A stretch of DNA of 47,519 bases, from assembly GCA_016195965.1 (NCBI GenBank), contig JACPYR010000034.1, positions 1 to 47,519 of the forward strand, given 5' to 3'. How positions within the stretch are numbered: the stretch's first letter is position 1; every line of letters begins with the position of its first letter. The DNA is from Nitrosomonadales bacterium (lineage in GTDB: Bacteria > Pseudomonadota > Gammaproteobacteria > Burkholderiales > Gallionellaceae). Made by a program: the position numbers and the translations under genes. Under the pieces are notes generated by a model, which saw only the letters and a list, made by a program, of their open reading frames with translations, was not told the DNA's origin and made no database searches. Below are positions 34,651 through 43,155 of the stretch, piece by piece.

Positions 34651-35148
34651 ATGAGCGAAAAGCAATATCAGGTGCTGGTGCTGTGTACCGGCAATTCCGC
34701 GCGCAGCATTTTGGGCGAGGTGCTATTCAACGTGCTGGGCAAAGGAAAATTCAAAGCCTACAGCGCTGGCAGCAAGCCTGCCGGGCGGGTCAATCCGGGC
34801 GCATTGGAATGGCTGCAGCAGCAGGGGCATGGCATAACCGGGCTGCGCAGCAAGAGTTGGGACGAGTTCGCAGCCCCAGGCGCGCCGGAGTTCGATTTCA
34901 TCTTTACCGTGTGCGATAACGCGGCTGGAGAGGTGTGCCCGATCTGGCCGGGTCATCCTGCCACCGCGCATTGGGGCATCCCAGATCCGGCGCATGTCGA
35001 AGGCGATGAGGCCAGGCGCGCCGCGTTCAGGAAGGCCGCAGAGCAACTGGCGAGGCGCATCCAGTTGTTCATGAGTCTGCCCATCGAAAAATTGGACAAG
35101 CTCGCGCTGCAGGAAAAGCTTGCCGAAATCGGCCAAATCCAGGACTGA
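34651..35148 (+). CDS. arsC: Arsenate reductase, low-molecular-weight phosphatase family
   Basis: The 165-residue protein has the P-loop LCTGNSARS with catalytic Cys12, and Cys88 and Cys96 in FTVCDNAAGEVCPIWPG, which pass the disulfide along; DPA near 133 is the general acid loop. It reduces arsenate to arsenite, using thioredoxin or a related donor. GGATGGTG precedes the ATG. It stands between arsR and the AhpD-like gene. Confidence 0.94.
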   Translation: MSEKQYQVLVLCTGNSARSILGEVLFNVLGKGKFKAYSAGSKPAGRVNPGALEWLQQQGHGITGLRSKSWDEFAAPGAPEFDFIFTVCDNAAGEVCPIWPGHPATAHWGIPDPAHVEGDEARRAAFRKAAEQLARRIQLFMSLPIEKLDKLALQEKLAEIGQIQD

Positions 35149-35152
35149 AGAA

Positions 35153-35506
35153 ATGGCGATGAATAATACGCAAGAGTTGGAATATTCAGCACCTTCTATA
35201 TTTACCGAACAGGTCGCCGAGTTGGTCGCCATCGCCGCAGCCATCGCCTGCAATTGCGAACCTTGCTTCAAATACCATTACGATCAGGCTCGCAAGCTTG
35301 GTGTTAGCGATATGGATATGCGCTATGCCGTCGATCTTGCACAAAAAGTCAAGGATACTCCTGCGCGTGCCGTGCTGAATCTTGCGGAGCGTTATCTTGG
35401 CCCTGCAACCACAGCAACCAAGGCTATGGCCAGTTCATGTTGTGCAATTGCTCCAGCTGCAACACAGCCGAACTCGGCTTGCGGTGAGCGGGCAACCCAT
35501 ACATGA
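35153..35506 (+). CDS. AhpD/carboxymuconolactone decarboxylase-like protein of the ars operon
   Basis: The 117-residue protein has the AhpD-type core AELVAIAAAIACNCEPCFKYHYDQARKLG, with the redox CxxC (CEPC) and the downstream His. The C-terminal tail is Cys-rich (SSCCAIAP, NSACGER). Proteins of this type recur in arsenic operons and may act as a thiol donor or redox partner, but their role is not settled. It starts 4 bp after the arsC stop; an alternative ATG is at 35159. Confidence 0.85.
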   Translation: MAMNNTQELEYSAPSIFTEQVAELVAIAAAIACNCEPCFKYHYDQARKLGVSDMDMRYAVDLAQKVKDTPARAVLNLAERYLGPATTATKAMASSCCAIAPAATQPNSACGERATHT

Positions 35507-35535
35507 TCCTGTAAAGTTCAATTAAGGGAGTCCGG

Positions 35536-36567
35536 ATGAATTTGTTTGAACGTTACCTGACCGTATGGGTCGGGCTGTGTATTGTCGTTGGCGTATTGCT
35601 CGGGCAACTCATGCCCGACGTATTCCGGGTCATCGCAGGCCTGGAAATCGCCAAGGTGAATATCCCGGTGGGCATACTGGTGTGGGTGATGATCATCCCG
35701 ATGCTGATGAAGATCGACTTCGGCGCGCTGCATCAGGTAAAGCAGCATAGCCGCGGGATCGGGGTCACGCTATTCGTCAACTGGGCGGTTAAACCGTTTT
35801 CTATGGCCTTCCTCGGCTGGCTGTTCATCCGCCATGTGTTCGCGGCATACCTTCCGCAGGAGCAGATCGACAGTTATATCGCCGGACTTATTTTGCTGGC
35901 TGCCGCACCTTGCACCGCGATGGTGTTCGTGTGGAGCAATCTGGTAAAGGGCGATCCGTATTTCACGCTGTCGCAAGTGGCGCTCAACGACACCATCATG
36001 ATTTTCGCCTTTGCGCCGTTGGTGGGGTTGCTGCTCGGTATCGCCAGCATCGCCGTGCCGTGGGACACGCTGCTGGTCTCGGTGGTGTTCTACATCGTGA
36101 TTCCGGTCATCATCTCGCAACTGCTGCGCCGACTATTGCTGACCAAGGGCGAGGCCGTATTCGGGCGGGCGATGGAAAAATTTTCGCCGATAGCGATGGG
36201 TGCGCTGCTGCTGACGCTGGTGCTGCTGTTCGCGTTGCAGGGCAATGCCATCGTCGCGCAACCGCTGGTGATCGCGATGCTCGCGGTGCCGATATTGATC
36301 CAGGTGTTGTTCAATGCAGGGTTGGCGTATGGGCTGAACCGCCGCCTGGGTGTGGCGCATTGCGTCGCCGCACCGTCGGCATTGATAGGTGCTAGCAATT
36401 TCTTCGAGCTGGCAGTGGCCACCGCTATCAGCCTGTTCGGTTTCCAGTCCGGTGCGGCACTCGCTACCGTGGTCGGCGTGCTGGTCGAAGTGCCGGTGAT
36501 GTTGCTGGTGGTGCAAGTGGCTAATGCCACTCAAGGCTGGTATGAGCCAGGCAAGCATCATGGTTAA
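35536..36567 (+). CDS. acr3: ACR3-family arsenite efflux permease
   Basis: The 343-residue membrane protein has about ten helices. It carries LLAAAPCTAMVFVWS with the conserved Cys126 and VGVLVEVPVML with the conserved Glu, both needed for As(III) transport in the family. It expels arsenite made by ArsC. GGGAG precedes the ATG. It is the last gene of the operon; no T-rich terminator is seen downstream, only the palindrome TTTTGTACAAAA at 36621-36632. Confidence 0.95.
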   Translation: MNLFERYLTVWVGLCIVVGVLLGQLMPDVFRVIAGLEIAKVNIPVGILVWVMIIPMLMKIDFGALHQVKQHSRGIGVTLFVNWAVKPFSMAFLGWLFIRHVFAAYLPQEQIDSYIAGLILLAAAPCTAMVFVWSNLVKGDPYFTLSQVALNDTIMIFAFAPLVGLLLGIASIAVPWDTLLVSVVFYIVIPVIISQLLRRLLLTKGEAVFGRAMEKFSPIAMGALLLTLVLLFALQGNAIVAQPLVIAMLAVPILIQVLFNAGLAYGLNRRLGVAHCVAAPSALIGASNFFELAVATAISLFGFQSGAALATVVGVLVEVPVMLLVVQVANATQGWYEPGKHHG

Positions 36568-36909
36568 AGTGATCGTTGAAATAGCCCACGCGCCTGCTAA
36601 CGCATATCGTTTGTAACGGGTTTTGTACAAAAGCGCTATTTTTCTGATACAGAAAACATTAACTATGGAGGCTTACCCATCGAAATAATTTGCTTGCATC
36701 GATATAGCGATCAAGAAACGCTGAGCATCATAATTGATGGGCAGTGCTGAACATCGGATGCGGTGGCGAACTTGAATGCCCGTAGAGCATGTGGATCATT
36801 GTCGGGTTTGGGAGTATGGTATTTTGAACATGAGAGAAATAATTTCAGACCTGTGCACAATGTACAATTTCGTACCGAAGATTTGCGCTTTTTAAAAAAT
36901 GCCTATGAA
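36568..36909. other. Intergenic stretch between acr3 and the OmpR-type regulator
   Basis: About 340 bp, AT-rich toward the end. It holds the palindrome TTTTGTACAAAA (36621-36632). An open frame from 36763 runs into the regulator gene, but its first 49 codons look non-coding. Confidence 0.4.
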
Positions 36910-37619
36910 ATGGTTGCCATGCTATCTATTTTGATTGTTGATGACGATGTGCAAATTCGCCAGCTATTGCGCGATTATTTGTCGGAGTTCGGGATGTCTG
37001 TTGTTGCCGTTGCTGACGGAAAAGCCATGGCCGAAGCGCTGGAAAAGGGTTCTTTCGATCTGGTCATACTGGACTTGATGCTGCCCGGTGAGGACGGTCT
37101 CACGCTGTGCCGCAACCTGCGAGCGCAATCGGACATTCCTATCCTGATGCTTACGGCGCGCGGTGAGGCGATGGATCGTGTGGTCGGATTGAGGTCGGGG
37201 CCGATGATTATATTGTGAAGCCTTTTGAACCGCGTGAACTGGTGGCACGGATTCAGACGATATTGCGCAGGGCGCGTGGTGGGGGCAACGGCGCTCAGGA
37301 AAAAAATGAGGCGGTATTCATGGGGTGGCGGTTGAATTTTATTTTGCGCCAGTTGGTTTCTCCGGAAGAACTGGTCATCCCGCTTTCCAATGCGGAATTT
37401 CGTTTGCTGGCCGTGTTTATCGAGCATCCCAATCGGGCGCTGACGCGTGAGTACCTTCTGGATGCGACGCAAGGTCGCGACATGGATGTGTTCGACCGTA
37501 GCATAGACATCCTGGTTTCCCGTTTGCGCCAAAAATTGAACGACGACCCCCGCACGCCATCTATGATTAAAACCATCCGCGGCGAAGGATATTTATTTGA
37601 TGCGAAAGTGTCGCGATGA
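36910..37619 (+). pseudogene. OmpR-family response regulator, frameshifted
   Basis: The first frame gives a receiver domain (LSILIVDDDVQIRQLL, phospho-Asp in VILDLMLPGEDG, MLTARGEAMDRVVGL). At about 37190-37194 one G is missing (GATTGAGGTC where GATTGGAGGTC would keep the frame); the next frame then resumes with GADDYIVKPFEPRELVARIQTILRR and the winged-helix domain (SNAEFRLLAVFIEHPNRALTREYLL, FDRSIDILVSRLRQKL, IKTIRGEGYLF). As read, the protein stops after the receiver. The kinase gene overlaps its end by 4 bp. A sequencing slip is possible and would restore a normal 236-residue regulator. Confidence 0.88.
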
Positions 37620-38608
37620 AAAGTCTGGTTCCTGACACACTGTTCCTGCGATTGTTTTTACTCTTGTTCTGCATACTTTCGGTCAGTTTTTTTGCGGGTA
37701 GGGAAATATTCATTACCCTGGGATTGGAGCATACGAATGCTGTTCCGCGCCAGTTCAACCCGTTCAGGCTGAATATCTTCCTGATTCGTTTTTTTGCCGT
37801 CGCGGTGACTGCATGGATCGCGGCGATTTGGCTGTCGAAGCCGATCAAACACTTGGCGCAGGCGGCAGATCAGCTGGGAAAGAATTTGAATAGTCCCCCG
37901 ATAGACGAGACCTCCGGCCCTTCAGAAGTGCGGCAGGCATCCAAGGTATTCAACCAGATGCAGGCGCGCGTCCAGCAACAGCTGGAAGAGCGCAATCGTT
38001 TTCTGGCGGCCGTCTCACATGATTTGCGCACGCCGCTTACCCGCCTGAGGTTGCGTGCCGAAAAGATTGGTACTCAGGAACTGAAATCCGCTGTCCGGGA
38101 AGACATCAATGAGATGACCAGCATTATCGATACGACGCTCGAATACTTGCGGGGTGATCAACAGCCGGAGGCAACTTGCCTGCTTGATATTGTGGCGCTC
38201 GTGGATTCTCTGGCCCAAGACGCCAGGGAAAACGGCAAAGATATTTCGGTTTCCGGTAATGCGCACCCTGTAAAGCTTCAGCCGCTTGCGATACGACGCT
38301 GCCTGAATAACCTGATTGAGAACGCATTTCGTTACGGTGAAAGGGCAACCATTGTTATCGGTGAAACCGAGAGCGAAGTTGTCATTGCCATCCATGATGC
38401 GGGGCCGGGAATACCGGAAGATAAATTGGAGGCGGTCTTCGCGCCTTTTTACCGGCTGGAAGCCTCGCGCAGCCGGCACACCGGCGGAGTTGGCCTGGGG
38501 CTTGCCATTGCCAGGGATATGGCGGTGAAGCAAGGTGGAAACATCACGTTGAAAAATTCTCCGCAAGGCGGACTGATTGCTACGCTGATTTTGCCGAAGC
38601 GACCATAA
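37616..38608 (+). CDS. EnvZ-like sensor histidine kinase
   Basis: The 330-residue protein has two membrane helices (about 9-30 and 53-75) with only a short periplasmic loop between them, a HAMP-like linker, H-box FLAAVSHDLRTPLTRLRL (His135), N-box NNLIENAFRYGE, DAGPGI and GVGLGL. The short loop suggests that it senses within the membrane or cytoplasm and not a large periplasmic ligand. It overlaps the regulator gene by 4 bp and must be its partner. Confidence 0.92.
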   Translation: MKSLVPDTLFLRLFLLLFCILSVSFFAGREIFITLGLEHTNAVPRQFNPFRLNIFLIRFFAVAVTAWIAAIWLSKPIKHLAQAADQLGKNLNSPPIDETSGPSEVRQASKVFNQMQARVQQQLEERNRFLAAVSHDLRTPLTRLRLRAEKIGTQELKSAVREDINEMTSIIDTTLEYLRGDQQPEATCLLDIVALVDSLAQDARENGKDISVSGNAHPVKLQPLAIRRCLNNLIENAFRYGERATIVIGETESEVVIAIHDAGPGIPEDKLEAVFAPFYRLEASRSRHTGGVGLGLAIARDMAVKQGGNITLKNSPQGGLIATLILPKRP

Positions 38609-38842
38609 GCCGCAGCCGGGTATTGCACTGAAAGAGCGAGGGGTGGCTTTCAATTCGAAGCGAGCTATATCTCGTCGCAATATAAAACCGATAGCAAAAA
38701 TATTGTGTTTAATACAAAGCGGACACAATGTGGCGACCTCGTCGCATTAAACTTCCCAAGTAGCTTCTTCATATTGGCCGCCTCGCAATGAGCGACAGGC
38801 CAAACATCGGAGATGTTTTTAAAAAATTACTCGGGAATTTTT

Positions 38843-38983
38843 ATGAATCTGCGTACAGCGGAATTTTGTATGGTTTTTTTATTGCTGGATACACTTGCAG
38901 GATGTGGCGGAAGTGGAGGAGGGGCTGCAGCACCCGCCCCGGTTTCTTCAACGCTAGTCTTTTCTTTGCAGAGCGCGTCTTAG
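38843..38983 (+). pseudogene. Truncated lipoprotein start
   Basis: The 46-codon frame gives a lipoprotein leader with lipobox LAGC followed by GGSGGGAAAPAPVSS and stops. The gene was cut and joined to an unrelated formyltransferase end in another frame. The leader style resembles the lipoprotein at 44324, but no further homology can be shown. Confidence 0.55.
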
Positions 38984-39240
38984 ATTTTACCCAGCCGGCC
39001 AGCCTCATCATGCGTCAAATCCGCGCGTTCGGAGACATAGAATGCAAGGCGACGATCAATGAAACAACCATATTCATTCATCGTGCAAAAGGTTGGGTCG
39101 AGCCACATTCAGCACGCCACGGATCGGTGGTGCATTCGAGCAACCTTGAAATGGTCGTCGCTGCGGCCGACGGATTCATTGCCATCACCGAATGGGGCTT
39201 CAATGCTCCGGGCTCGATTATCTTGAATGCCAGGCAGTAA
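38977..39240 (+). pseudogene. Formyltransferase C-terminal domain fragment
   Basis: DFTQPASLIMRQIRAFGDIECKA starts a stretch that matches the C-terminal domain of Fmt-like formyltransferases (IRAFG, VVAAADGFIAITEWG). The catalytic N-terminal domain is missing. An ORF running from 38788 joins it by chance to non-coding sequence. It lies next to a glycosyltransferase gene, so a formyl-sugar pathway may once have stood here. Confidence 0.6.
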
Positions 39241-39351
39241 ACATGGCGGCCCATAGAGTGTCGTTGCCGAGGTGGGGTTGCCGCCCTTGAACTGGCGGTG
39301 CAGCAGCGCTGCACAGATATATTTGTGGCTGATTGAGCACGATACAGCGCG

Positions 39352-40506
39352 TTAGAGTGGATAGGGCCATCCACTTGTAGAAAATTCCGGGCGGCCTTCT
39401 GGGCTGGATTTTTTGTTTATGGCGGAGCGCCAATATTTCACATACTCTTGAGCCACTTTGCGCCAGCCACGTTCAAATTCCGGCATCTGTTCGGTACGAC
39501 TCAATTGACGATCAAGCGCATTGACCCATGCACTGATTGGTGCATTATGCGGCAGTATTGTGCCCGATGCCGGTGTGACATGTACGCTGGCGCCGCATGC
39601 ATCGGAAATGACCACGGGCAGTTTTGCGGCCATCGCCTCGCTGATGACCATGCCATAGGGCTCGGCCTTTGCCGGATGCAATAGCACGTCGAATTCGGCA
39701 TAATCAGCCTGATCACGCCATCCTTTCAGGATATAACCATCCGGCCAGTCCGCAAACAAATGATGTATCTTGCTGCTGTCGGGCCCGATTACGACCAGTT
39801 TTAAATTGGGGCGGGTCAGACGTAATTGTTTGACGGCGGCCACTGCAATCTGTAATCCCTTGCGTTTCCATTCCTTGCCGACGAAAGCGATGACCCCGCC
39901 ATCGGTGGGCACCTGGTGCGATGTGCGCGGCATCCCTGTCGCTACTCCCGGCATGACAGGTGCGGTCAACTTGTAAGCCAGTTCAGGATAATAATGCTCC
40001 AGTTGTTGTTTAATAAACGGTGAGTTAGGCACGATGTGGCTGGCTTTGGAAAGCTCGCGCCGCTCCAAAAATAATTGCATCACGACACGCAACGAAATCA
40101 ATTTCCACCAAGGTTTTTCGAAAACTGTGGCAAACGGCGAGCAATGAAAAGTAGTGATGTCGTGCGAACTGATGCGTTCGTGACTGTGAATCAGGCTTTC
40201 GGGCTGGGGGTTGGCTGTTAACCAGCGGGAGACATGCCGATCAAAGCGAAGCGCAGCCAGCCAATGGGGGCGCTGTGCAACTTCCCCCAGTTCATGCACG
40301 GTGATGCCAGGGGGTTTTTCAACATGGCAACGCTCACAAATCACCGTGATACGGTAGCCCAGTTTCTGGAGTTGTAACGTTAATTCCCAGACGTAGCGCT
40401 CCATGCCGCCTACCGGCCCATAGCGTCGCACCACATGGATCAGATGCAATTTGTTCTTTGTCACATCGGATATTTTTGCTGTGAGTGGAAAAAATTGGTC
40501 ACGCAT
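39352..40506 (-). CDS. GT4 family glycosyltransferase (LPS/polysaccharide type)
   Basis: The 384-residue GT-B enzyme has HVVRRYGPVGGMERYVWELT at the N-terminus, a linker HSHERISSHDITTFHCSPF, FVGKEWKRKGLQIAVAAV, and the E-x7-E site in PAKAEPYGMVISEAMAAKLPVVIS. The N-terminal start resembles WaaG-like LPS core transferases, but donor and acceptor are not readable. The ATG at 40506 is followed by a 20-residue lead before the fold. It is alone on this strand, converging with the formyltransferase debris. Confidence 0.88.
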   Translation of the reverse strand: MRDQFFPLTAKISDVTKNKLHLIHVVRRYGPVGGMERYVWELTLQLQKLGYRITVICERCHVEKPPGITVHELGEVAQRPHWLAALRFDRHVSRWLTANPQPESLIHSHERISSHDITTFHCSPFATVFEKPWWKLISLRVVMQLFLERRELSKASHIVPNSPFIKQQLEHYYPELAYKLTAPVMPGVATGMPRTSHQVPTDGGVIAFVGKEWKRKGLQIAVAAVKQLRLTRPNLKLVVIGPDSSKIHHLFADWPDGYILKGWRDQADYAEFDVLLHPAKAEPYGMVISEAMAAKLPVVISDACGASVHVTPASGTILPHNAPISAWVNALDRQLSRTEQMPEFERGWRKVAQEYVKYWRSAINKKSSPEGRPEFSTSGWPYPL

Positions 40507-41057
40507 GGATCATTTCCTTTGTGCTGGGATGATGCTTTCCACGATACAAGCGCTAATTTTCTGGAGCGGCATTAAAAGGTAATTTTTAATCAGATAACCA
40601 AGATGACATGATTAGCTTGGGGTGTATCTGTAAGATGTCTTTTTTGTATCAAGCGAGATACAAATGAGTGTTTCGCCAACGGCAATCAAGGCAGTTAAAA
40701 ATAGTTGGTGAGCAATGCAGGAAAAAGTTATGGGAGAGCGTCATCGTTGGGAGGCAAAAATATTTCGCAAATAATCGAAAAACTTTGAGGAGTTTGATGC
40801 TTTATTTTGTAAAATTTATGTCACGGTAATCGGTTATAAGTAATTCGATTTTCGGGAAAGTTTGACATATCAAAAAGTTACGATAATCCCGTTCGTAATG
40901 TTTGCTACCTTTTTGATACAAAACGAATGCGGCGATTTTTCCCTTATTCCCGCTTGAAATTTTCTGGTATTCTGATGCACATGTTTGCGTATGGGGTAAA
41001 GTTGCTAACCGCAACTGGGTTCTTAGATTGCGCATCACCATTTTAAAAGGAGAAATC
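40507..41057. other. Long AT-rich intergenic region
   Basis: About 550 bp with no convincing gene; a - strand frame at 40802-41077 has no family likeness and overlaps the next gene's start signals. It holds a hairpin-forming repeat TTTGTATC/GATACAAA (40643-40650, 40657-40664) and a related TTTTTGATACAAAA near 40914. Low GC and many T-runs suggest a regulatory region for the gene at 41058. Confidence 0.4.
40643..40664. promoter_or_regulatory. Palindromic site in the long gap
   Basis: Perfect 8-bp arms TTTGTATC/GATACAAA over six bases. A related sequence (TTTTTGATACAAAA) lies about 270 bp downstream. Both may be binding sites for one regulator. Confidence 0.4.
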
Positions 41058-41768
41058 ATGAGCTCTATCGGTAGCATTTCCGGTTCAAGTAGCCTGTCTT
41101 ATTTGCAGCCTGTAACGAACGCGGCTCAAGCGGTCAGAGGGGGTGATTCTGATGGTGATAGCGATGGCAGCAGCGGTACCGGTAAAATAGGCCGGTCGAA
41201 TTTCATGAACGCCATTGAGCAGGCTCTGGGACAGACCTTATCCGGCAGTTCGGCAACATCGGTCCCTGCCTCGGCTCCAGCCCCGGCATCGGCTCCCGCT
41301 CCGGCAACCAATGCAACTTCATCTGCAAATTCCGCACAGGATCCGCAAGCTGCATTGCAGGGTTTTTTGCAAAGTCTGTTTGCGGCGTTGCATCAATCAG
41401 GGCAAGCTGCCGGAGCTACGGCGGCAAGTGGCGATTCGGATCGGGATGAAGGCAGCTCATCCGTATCGGCGGCGGGCGATCGTGGGCGTGGCAGTTCCAA
41501 TCTGACATCAGGAATCCAGGATTTGCTGAAGCAACTTTCTTCAAACAGTCAGAGTACGCTGGCCACGGGTTCGAGTGGCGGTGCTGACGCGCTCGGCAAT
41601 TTGAGTTCCAGCTTTCAGAATCTAATTGATGTGTTAAACGGATCACAAGGACAAGGGGCTACTGCTGGAAACTCTTCTGTTCTCCTGCAATCTTTTTTGC
41701 AGAGCATGCTGCAGAATTTAAACGGCGGGCAAAATATTTCAGGCGCAATGCTCAGCACTCAAGCCTGA
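41058..41768 (+). CDS. Low-complexity Ser/Gly/Ala/Gln-rich protein with short helical repeats
   Basis: The 236-residue protein has no signal peptide or membrane helix. Ser/Gly/Asp-rich linkers (GGDSDGDSDGSSGTG; ASGDSDRDEGSSS) and a Pro/Ala stretch (SAPAPASAPAPA) alternate with short amphipathic helices of one pattern: FMNAIEQALGQTLSG, ALQGFLQSLFAALHQ, GIQDLLKQLSS, SFQNLIDVLNGS, LLQSFLQSMLQNLNG. AAAAGGAGAAATC before the ATG at 41058 is a strong start signal. A terminator ends the unit. It is followed by an ATP-grasp gene in the same direction; it might be its substrate (inference). Family not recognised. Confidence 0.75.
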   Translation: MSSIGSISGSSSLSYLQPVTNAAQAVRGGDSDGDSDGSSGTGKIGRSNFMNAIEQALGQTLSGSSATSVPASAPAPASAPAPATNATSSANSAQDPQAALQGFLQSLFAALHQSGQAAGATAASGDSDRDEGSSSVSAAGDRGRGSSNLTSGIQDLLKQLSSNSQSTLATGSSGGADALGNLSSSFQNLIDVLNGSQGQGATAGNSSVLLQSFLQSMLQNLNGGQNISGAMLSTQA

Positions 41769-41790
41769 TTGCTGTTGTGTTGACAAGTAC

Positions 41791-41823
41791 GCCGGGGAGA
41801 GATGTTGTCCCCGGCGTTTTTTT
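41791..41823 (+). terminator. Rho-independent terminator after the Ser/Gly-rich protein gene
   Basis: GCCGGGGA pairs perfectly with TCCCCGGC over nine bases and is followed by GTTTTTTT. It is the best terminator in the window and isolates the gene from the downstream ATP-grasp gene. Confidence 0.95.
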
Positions 41824-41898
41824 CTCTATCCGCATCTAACGGGCATAAGTGCGTATACTCTGGCGACCATTGCACGCTTTGTGACATCCCCCAATTAA

Positions 41899-43155
41899 TT
41901 GACTACCTCCTCTTCACCTAACTACGGTAACCCACCTGGGACGGTATTTTTGGGGCTCGCCCCTTTTTTGCGTATGAGCATTGCGGGGGCAGATTTTCTG
42001 CACGTCGGCCAAGAGATGCTGGCGAAGGCTGAGCATGACTCCGGCGATGCCAACCAGCTGATGAATTTGTCCACGGTCATGTTGTGCCTCGGGCAGCGCG
42101 ATCTTGGTTTGATGATTCAGGATCAAGCTTTGGAGTTGAATCGTGTTTATCATCTTGCGGCAACTGTGCAGCCTGCAAAATTTCGTTTGTTGATGTTGAT
42201 GGTGCAAGGCGATTTGTCCGCCAATACGCCGCTGGATTGTTTGCTGGAAAACAGCGATATTGACCTGGACTACTACTACGTTCTCCCCAATACGCCCTTG
42301 ATTGCGGCGATTCCGGAACATGATGCAGTCATTGTGTGCATCGGTGAATCTGACGAAAACCGCGACATCCTTAATTCGCTGCAGCAAGCGCTGGCCCATT
42401 GGCCGAAACCGGTCATCAACGCTCCGCAGTACATTCCGGCAACGGGGCGAGATGCAGCCAGCGTGCTGCTGCAGGACATACCCGGCTTGCTGATCCCGCT
42501 GACGCTGTACGCACCCCGCACAACGTTGCAAGACATTGCTGAGGGCCAAGCCGGGATTTCGGAATTGTTGGGGCAGTGTGATTTTCCGTTCATTGTGCGT
42601 CCTGTCGATTCGCAAGCCGGGCGCGATCTCGACAAGATTAATCGTCCCGAGGACATGGCATCTTATCTTGCCAAGGTAAATAGGGCAGAGTTCTTCCTGT
42701 CCCGGTTTGTTGATTACAGCGGAAAGGATGGGCTGTTCAGGAAAATCAGGATTGCGCTGATAGATGGAGAGGCATTTGCCTGCCATATGGCGGTTTCATC
42801 GAACTGGATGGTTCATTACGTCAATGCGAACATGTATGAAGATGCGCAAAAAAGACATGAGGAGATTTGCTTCATGGAACATTTCGCAGACTTCGCGTAC
42901 CGCCATCAATCGGCTCTGGAAGTCGTTCACCAGCGCACGAAGCTCGACTATCTCTGTATCGATTGCGCAGAAACGCGGGATGGGCAGTTGCTAGTATTCG
43001 AGATTGACCATGCCATGGTTGTCCATGCGATGGATCCGGAGCATATGTTTTCCTACAAGCAGCTGCATATGCAGAAGGTTAAAAATGCCTTTCGGGATTT
43101 TCTGTTCCGCAAAGTATCGATGGGCAGCCATGATGCAGTCCAATGCGCGCCATGA
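41899..43155 (+). CDS. TPR-like/ATP-grasp fold protein
   Basis: The 418-residue protein has a helical N-terminal part (about 30-110, TPR-like) and a C-terminal ATP-grasp-like half: PFIVRPVDSQAGRDL (nucleotide Lys/Arg strand), FRKIRIALIDGEAFACHM, and LDYLCIDCAETRDGQLLVFEID (metal-binding acidic strand). ATP-grasp enzymes join a carboxylate to an amine or thiol through an acyl phosphate. The start is a TTG at 41899; no good ribosome-binding site is seen, so it may begin later. The SerC-like gene overlaps its stop by 4 bp (ATGA), so the two act together. Substrate unknown. Confidence 0.78.
   Translation: MTTSSSPNYGNPPGTVFLGLAPFLRMSIAGADFLHVGQEMLAKAEHDSGDANQLMNLSTVMLCLGQRDLGLMIQDQALELNRVYHLAATVQPAKFRLLMLMVQGDLSANTPLDCLLENSDIDLDYYYVLPNTPLIAAIPEHDAVIVCIGESDENRDILNSLQQALAHWPKPVINAPQYIPATGRDAASVLLQDIPGLLIPLTLYAPRTTLQDIAEGQAGISELLGQCDFPFIVRPVDSQAGRDLDKINRPEDMASYLAKVNRAEFFLSRFVDYSGKDGLFRKIRIALIDGEAFACHMAVSSNWMVHYVNANMYEDAQKRHEEICFMEHFADFAYRHQSALEVVHQRTKLDYLCIDCAETRDGQLLVFEIDHAMVVHAMDPEHMFSYKQLHMQKVKNAFRDFLFRKVSMGSHDAVQCAP

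Noticed and set aside
36763-36909. Start of the OmpR-type regulator at 36763
   Set aside because: The first 49 codons do not resemble any regulator lead; the receiver begins right after the ATGs at 36910 and 36919.
38788-39240. Single intact gene of 150 codons
   Set aside because: The first part is out of frame with a clear lipoprotein leader and has no family likeness; only the end matches a formyltransferase domain.
40950-40985. Sigma-54 promoter before the gene at 41058
   Set aside because: TGG and TGCA occur but with a spacing one base short of the required -24/-12 distance.
40802-41077. Gene on the - strand in the long gap
   Set aside because: No recognisable domain, weak start, AT-rich, and it overlaps the ribosome-binding site and start of the gene at 41058.
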